8,874 nt of DNA from assembly GCA_964343975.1 (NCBI GenBank), contig CAYFLU010000140.1:1-8874 (forward strand), in the 5' to 3' direction. The notes below the pieces were generated by a model, which ran no database searches, was not told the origin of the DNA, and saw nothing but the letters and a program-made list of their open reading frames with translations. Positions 6,624 through 8,874 of the stretch are shown one piece after another. Positions within the stretch are counted from its first letter, which is position 1; each line of letters starts with the position of its first letter. Made by a program: the position numbers and the translations under genes. The DNA is from SCUN01 sp964343975 (GTDB lineage Bacteria > Acidobacteriota > Vicinamibacteria > Vicinamibacterales > SCN-69-37).

Positions 6624-7081
6624 CAGGCCACGCCGGGCACAAAGCGCAGCAGGAGATGCAACGTGATGCACCCGTACACGCCGGCCATCACATCGTCGGC
6701 CATGATCCCCAGCCCGCCGTGCAACCGTTCGAAGCGATTCGCCGGATAGGGCTTGATGATGTCGAAGATCCGAAACACGACGAAGCCGGCCAGCGCACCC
6801 GACCAGCCAACGCCCGTGAAGAAGAGCGTCACCAACTGACCGGCGACCTCATCGATGACAACCTGGCCGGGGTCTTCGCGTCCGTAGTGGGCTTCCGCCT
6901 CCGACGCGGCCCAGATGCCGACGATCGTGATCACGCCGGCCAGGCCGATCTGCATCGGCGTCGACCAGTGCCTCGTGAACCAGTAGATGGCCACACCGAC
7001 CGCGGAACCGAACGTCCCGGGTGCGAAGGGCGCGAGGCCCGCCCCACCGGCGGTGGCGAGGACGAGCGCGAGCTTTCTCAT
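6623..7081 (-). CDS. pgpA: Phosphatidylglycerophosphatase A
   Basis: PgpA is an inner-membrane phosphatase that removes the terminal phosphate of phosphatidylglycerophosphate to give phosphatidylglycerol (EC 3.1.3.27). The 152 residues show all family motifs: GGAGLAPFAPGTFGS (12-26), DPGQVVIDEVAGQ (70-82), FRIFDIIKPYP (103-113) and GGLGIMADDVMAGVY (122-136). The acidic residues of the last three motifs are the expected metal and catalytic sites. Hydrophobic stretches at about 26-36, 44-60, 82-104 and 130-147 fit a small multi-pass protein. Its ATG lies in a 4-nt ATGA overlap with the stop of the upstream RDD gene and there is no clear Shine-Dalgarno, so translation probably depends on coupling. 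It uses the phospholipid branch that begins with the product of gpsA. Confidence 0.95.
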   Translation of the reverse strand: MRKLALVLATAGGAGLAPFAPGTFGSAVGVAIYWFTRHWSTPMQIGLAGVITIVGIWAASEAEAHYGREDPGQVVIDEVAGQLVTLFFTGVGWSGALAGFVVFRIFDIIKPYPANRFERLHGGLGIMADDVMAGVYGCITLHLLLRFVPGVA

Positions 7082-8505
7082 GCGCGGACCACGCGGGTGT
7101 GCGCCACGCGATCATGCAACGCACGCCCATCCCCCACCAGGCTCATCCAGAACCCGACGCCGAGCGGCAAGCACGACGCGATCGCACTCACGGAACGCGC
7201 CAGAGCCTGGCCAAATCCGATACGGTCGTTGATCACGGCACTCGTGCTCGTGCCGACCACGCGAATACCGGCCGCCATCTTGCCGATCGTCTGGCCGCAC
7301 GCGGCCGTGAAGACCACGAGATAGCCGCCATCGAGCAGCAGGAACACGAGCGCCAGCGGCGCCAGCGGCAACATCTTGAGCTGCGCGGCCGACATGCCCA
7401 AGACGTTCATCGCCATCCACACGAGCGCGCCGTTGATCGCCATCATCAGGGCCACGTCCACTGCCGCAGCCTTCATGCGCTTGCCGGCGCTGACGCCCTG
7501 CAACCACCCTGCCGGCAACGATTCCGGCGTTGGCTCGGCAGACAGTCTCGCCGTGGTCACGACCGGCAGCGACACCGCTGGGGCCTGCACGGGCGCCTCG
7601 GCTTCGTCGAGTGCACGTAGCAGATCACCGTCCGCCGACGCGGGCTTCGCCGCCGCGCGGCCGTACTTCGCGCGCAAGCGCGCGGGGTCGGGGGTCGTGC
7701 GCCGCACTGAGAGCGGCACACGCGGTGCGGCCGGCACCGACACGAGCGGGCGATCGTCAATCTCGACCGGCGATTCCGCCTGTTCAAGCGGAGCCACCGC
7801 TTCAATCGTCAGCGCCGCCATCGACACCGGCTCGTGCACCGGTGCCGGGGTGGATGCCAGCGTGCGCGCGGCGTCAGTCGCCGTACGCGCCGCCGCAACT
7901 TCCGACATGCCTTGCATGAAGAGCGGCAGTTCGGTGGTCACGGGCGCAGGCATCTCCACGGCGGCCGCCTCGACGTGAACCACCGGCGCGGGTGCCGTTG
8001 GCTGCGCAAACGACGGCAGCCCCGGCTCAGTCTCGGCCAACGCCAGCGGCGCGGACGAAACCGTCACGGGGGCGGCCTCAATCACCGGAGTGGTGGGCCG
8101 ACGATCCCACGCGCGGAAATCGGGCATCTCCGGCACGGGCATGGGCGGCATCGGTCGGGCCGGCTCCTCTGCCATTTCCACGATACGCAACACGTCGTCG
8201 GCGGGCGGCGTCGCCACGGCCGATGCCGTCGCCACGCGTCGAGCGCCTCCGGTATCACTGCGCCCACGCGCCAACAACTCGTCGAGATCAAAACCGCGCG
8301 CGGCCTCGAGCCCGGTGCTGCCGCCCACCATGGCGGGCGTCGTGTCGAGGAGTTGGAGGTCAAGGTCAGCGGCCGGCGGCGTCACGTCGACAGGCTGCAG
8401 GGACAGCGACGGCAGATCATCGCCGCTGAAGGCGAAATCGTACCCGCAGTTCTTGCAACGCGGGCTAGGCTCGAATCCGAGGTACTGGCATTTGGGGCAA
8501 CGCAT
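7078..8505 (-). CDS. Zinc-ribbon protein with long disordered linker and C-terminal RDD membrane domain
   Basis: This 475-residue protein has no recognised enzymatic role. Residues 1-24 form a zinc ribbon with two CxxC pairs (C3/C6 and C17/C20, MRCPKCQYLG...RCKNCGYDF). Residues 25-330 are rich in Ala, Pro, Val, Thr and Glu and look disordered. Short LP-x-[L/F] motifs recur there: DLPSL (30-34), GLPSF (162-166) and ELPLF (192-196). Residues 337-475 are an RDD domain: Arg343 and Asp350 in GKRMKAAAVD, then likely membrane helices at about 351-370, 379-401 and 436-457, and the closing LHDRVAHTRVV (463-473). RDD proteins are poorly characterised and often proposed to be transport-related. The ATG at 8505 is chosen because it follows a good GGGAGG site by 10 nt and directly begins the zinc ribbon; the same frame stays open upstream, but that stretch overlaps the preceding gene and has no matching character. 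The stop overlaps pgpA (ATGA). Confidence 0.88.
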   Translation of the reverse strand: MRCPKCQYLGFEPSPRCKNCGYDFAFSGDDLPSLSLQPVDVTPPAADLDLQLLDTTPAMVGGSTGLEAARGFDLDELLARGRSDTGGARRVATASAVATPPADDVLRIVEMAEEPARPMPPMPVPEMPDFRAWDRRPTTPVIEAAPVTVSSAPLALAETEPGLPSFAQPTAPAPVVHVEAAAVEMPAPVTTELPLFMQGMSEVAAARTATDAARTLASTPAPVHEPVSMAALTIEAVAPLEQAESPVEIDDRPLVSVPAAPRVPLSVRRTTPDPARLRAKYGRAAAKPASADGDLLRALDEAEAPVQAPAVSLPVVTTARLSAEPTPESLPAGWLQGVSAGKRMKAAAVDVALMMAINGALVWMAMNVLGMSAAQLKMLPLAPLALVFLLLDGGYLVVFTAACGQTIGKMAAGIRVVGTSTSAVINDRIGFGQALARSVSAIASCLPLGVGFWMSLVGDGRALHDRVAHTRVVRA

Positions 8506-8506
8506 C

Positions 8507-8874
8507 TCAGTGCAGCCTCCCTGACGGTGATGCTTGACCCGCATCAGCCGCCAGCAGCAGACGTTGGATTTCCACGCGGAGTTGATCCGCCTCCGGTCGC
8601 AATTCACTGTCGATGGCGACACGATCGAGCGCGCGCAGCGCTTCGGCCAGCCGGCCACGCGCGTAGAGCGTGCGCGCCCGCACGAGTGCCGCATCGGAAC
8701 GGTTCAAGACGGGGACGCCCGAACGCGCCACCACCGCCGGCGGTTCCGCCTGCCCCGTCGGCTGCCACGAGAACACCAGCCGCCCCACGAGCCACACGCT
8801 CACGAGCGCCGTTGCGCCCACGAGGCTCCACCAGAGCCACCGCGAATCGAGCCACGAATCGGCCGCCGCGGCGG
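8507..8874 (-). CDS. Unrecognised one-pass membrane protein with TPR-like tail, 5' end outside the window
   Basis: The frame is open to the edge of the window and ends at TGA (8509-8507), one base before the next gene's ATG. The visible part has an Ala-rich start, a hydrophobic segment LWWSLVGATALVSVWLVGRL suited to one membrane helix, a Pro/Ala linker (QPTGQAEPP), and a helical tail. In the tail, AALVRARTLYARGRLAEALR followed by ALDRVAIDSELRPEADQLR resembles one tetratricopeptide-like helix pair. A GTG at 8821-8819 could be a start, but it lies inside the hydrophobic segment and would cut the helix, so I prefer a gene that begins upstream of 8874. What lies before the helix is unknown; a cytoplasmic domain is possible. 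The tight spacing to the zinc-ribbon RDD gene suggests the two are made together. No function is assigned. Confidence 0.7.
   Translation of the reverse strand, partial: AAAADSWLDSRWLWWSLVGATALVSVWLVGRLVFSWQPTGQAEPPAVVARSGVPVLNRSDAALVRARTLYARGRLAEALRALDRVAIDSELRPEADQLRVEIQRLLLAADAGQASPSGRLH
8516..8521 (-). promoter_or_regulatory. Ribosome binding site of the zinc-ribbon RDD gene
   Basis: GGGAGG on the minus strand lies 10 nt before the ATG at 8505-8503 and is the strongest Shine-Dalgarno match in the window. It decides the start of the RDD protein in favour of MRCPKC rather than the longer open frame, and it sits inside the last codons of the preceding gene. Confidence 0.65.

Noticed and set aside
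5857..6671. Frameshifted or pseudogenised cinA
   Set aside because: Both visible ends keep conserved motifs; the frame mismatch is explained by an unknown-length gap of 100 N.
8506..8694. Upstream extension of the RDD protein by 63 residues
   Set aside because: It overlaps the preceding gene, is compositionally unlike the protein, and a strong GGGAGG site supports the ATG at 8505 directly before the zinc ribbon.
8819..8821. GTG as the true start of the TPR-like protein
   Set aside because: It falls inside the hydrophobic membrane segment, and the frame continues open with plausible protein sequence to the window edge.
1..8874. CRISPR array, insertion sequence, prophage, toxin-antitoxin or defence system
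   Set aside because: No direct repeats with spacers, no inverted terminal repeats, and no transposase, integrase or nuclease motifs; the space is filled by conserved housekeeping genes.

Overview
The window is a dense, GC-rich stretch of bacterial chromosome in which every convincing gene lies on the minus strand, so transcription runs from position 8874 towards 1. It is housekeeping territory, and I found no phage, transposon, CRISPR, toxin or defence system. The gene content plus a short zinc-ribbon/RDD protein opening MRCPKCQYLGFE suggests an Acidobacteriota-like bacterium. That is my impression from remembered family examples, not a proven assignment. A run of exactly 100 Ns at 6432-6531 shows that this is a draft or metagenome scaffold.

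In transcription order: (1) the 3' end of an unrecognised one-pass membrane protein with a TPR-like tail (8874-8507); (2) a zinc-ribbon protein with a long disordered linker and a C-terminal RDD membrane domain (8505-7078); (3) pgpA, phosphatidylglycerophosphatase A (7081-6623); (4) cinA, interrupted by the assembly gap (6623-5857); (5) gpsA, glycerol-3-phosphate dehydrogenase (5845-4826); (6) ftsY, the SRP receptor (4826-3900); (7) ribD (3906-2842), (8) ribE (2861-2256) and (9) ribBA (2243-993) for riboflavin synthesis; (10) the 5' part of ffh, the SRP54 GTPase (880-1, cut by the window edge).

Genes 1 to 9 are packed with overlaps of 1 to 20 nt or gaps of 1 to 12 nt, which argues for one transcription unit with translational coupling. 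The only real intergenic space is 881-992, between ribBA and ffh, and it holds a plausible sigma70-type promoter for ffh.

Three themes recur: envelope lipid and membrane proteins (RDD protein, PgpA, GpsA), co-translational membrane targeting (FtsY, Ffh), and flavin/pyridine nucleotide metabolism (RibD, RibE, RibBA, CinA). GpsA makes the glycerol-3-phosphate that enters phosphatidylglycerol synthesis and PgpA does the last step. The rib trio covers GTP and ribulose-5-phosphate entry, the deaminase/reductase step and the final synthase, but ribH (lumazine synthase) is not in the window. The points most worth checking are the mis-sized gap in cinA, the repeated LP-x-[L/F] motifs in the disordered linker of the RDD protein, the SRP GTPase pair flanking the riboflavin genes, and a possible leaderless promoter at gpsA.
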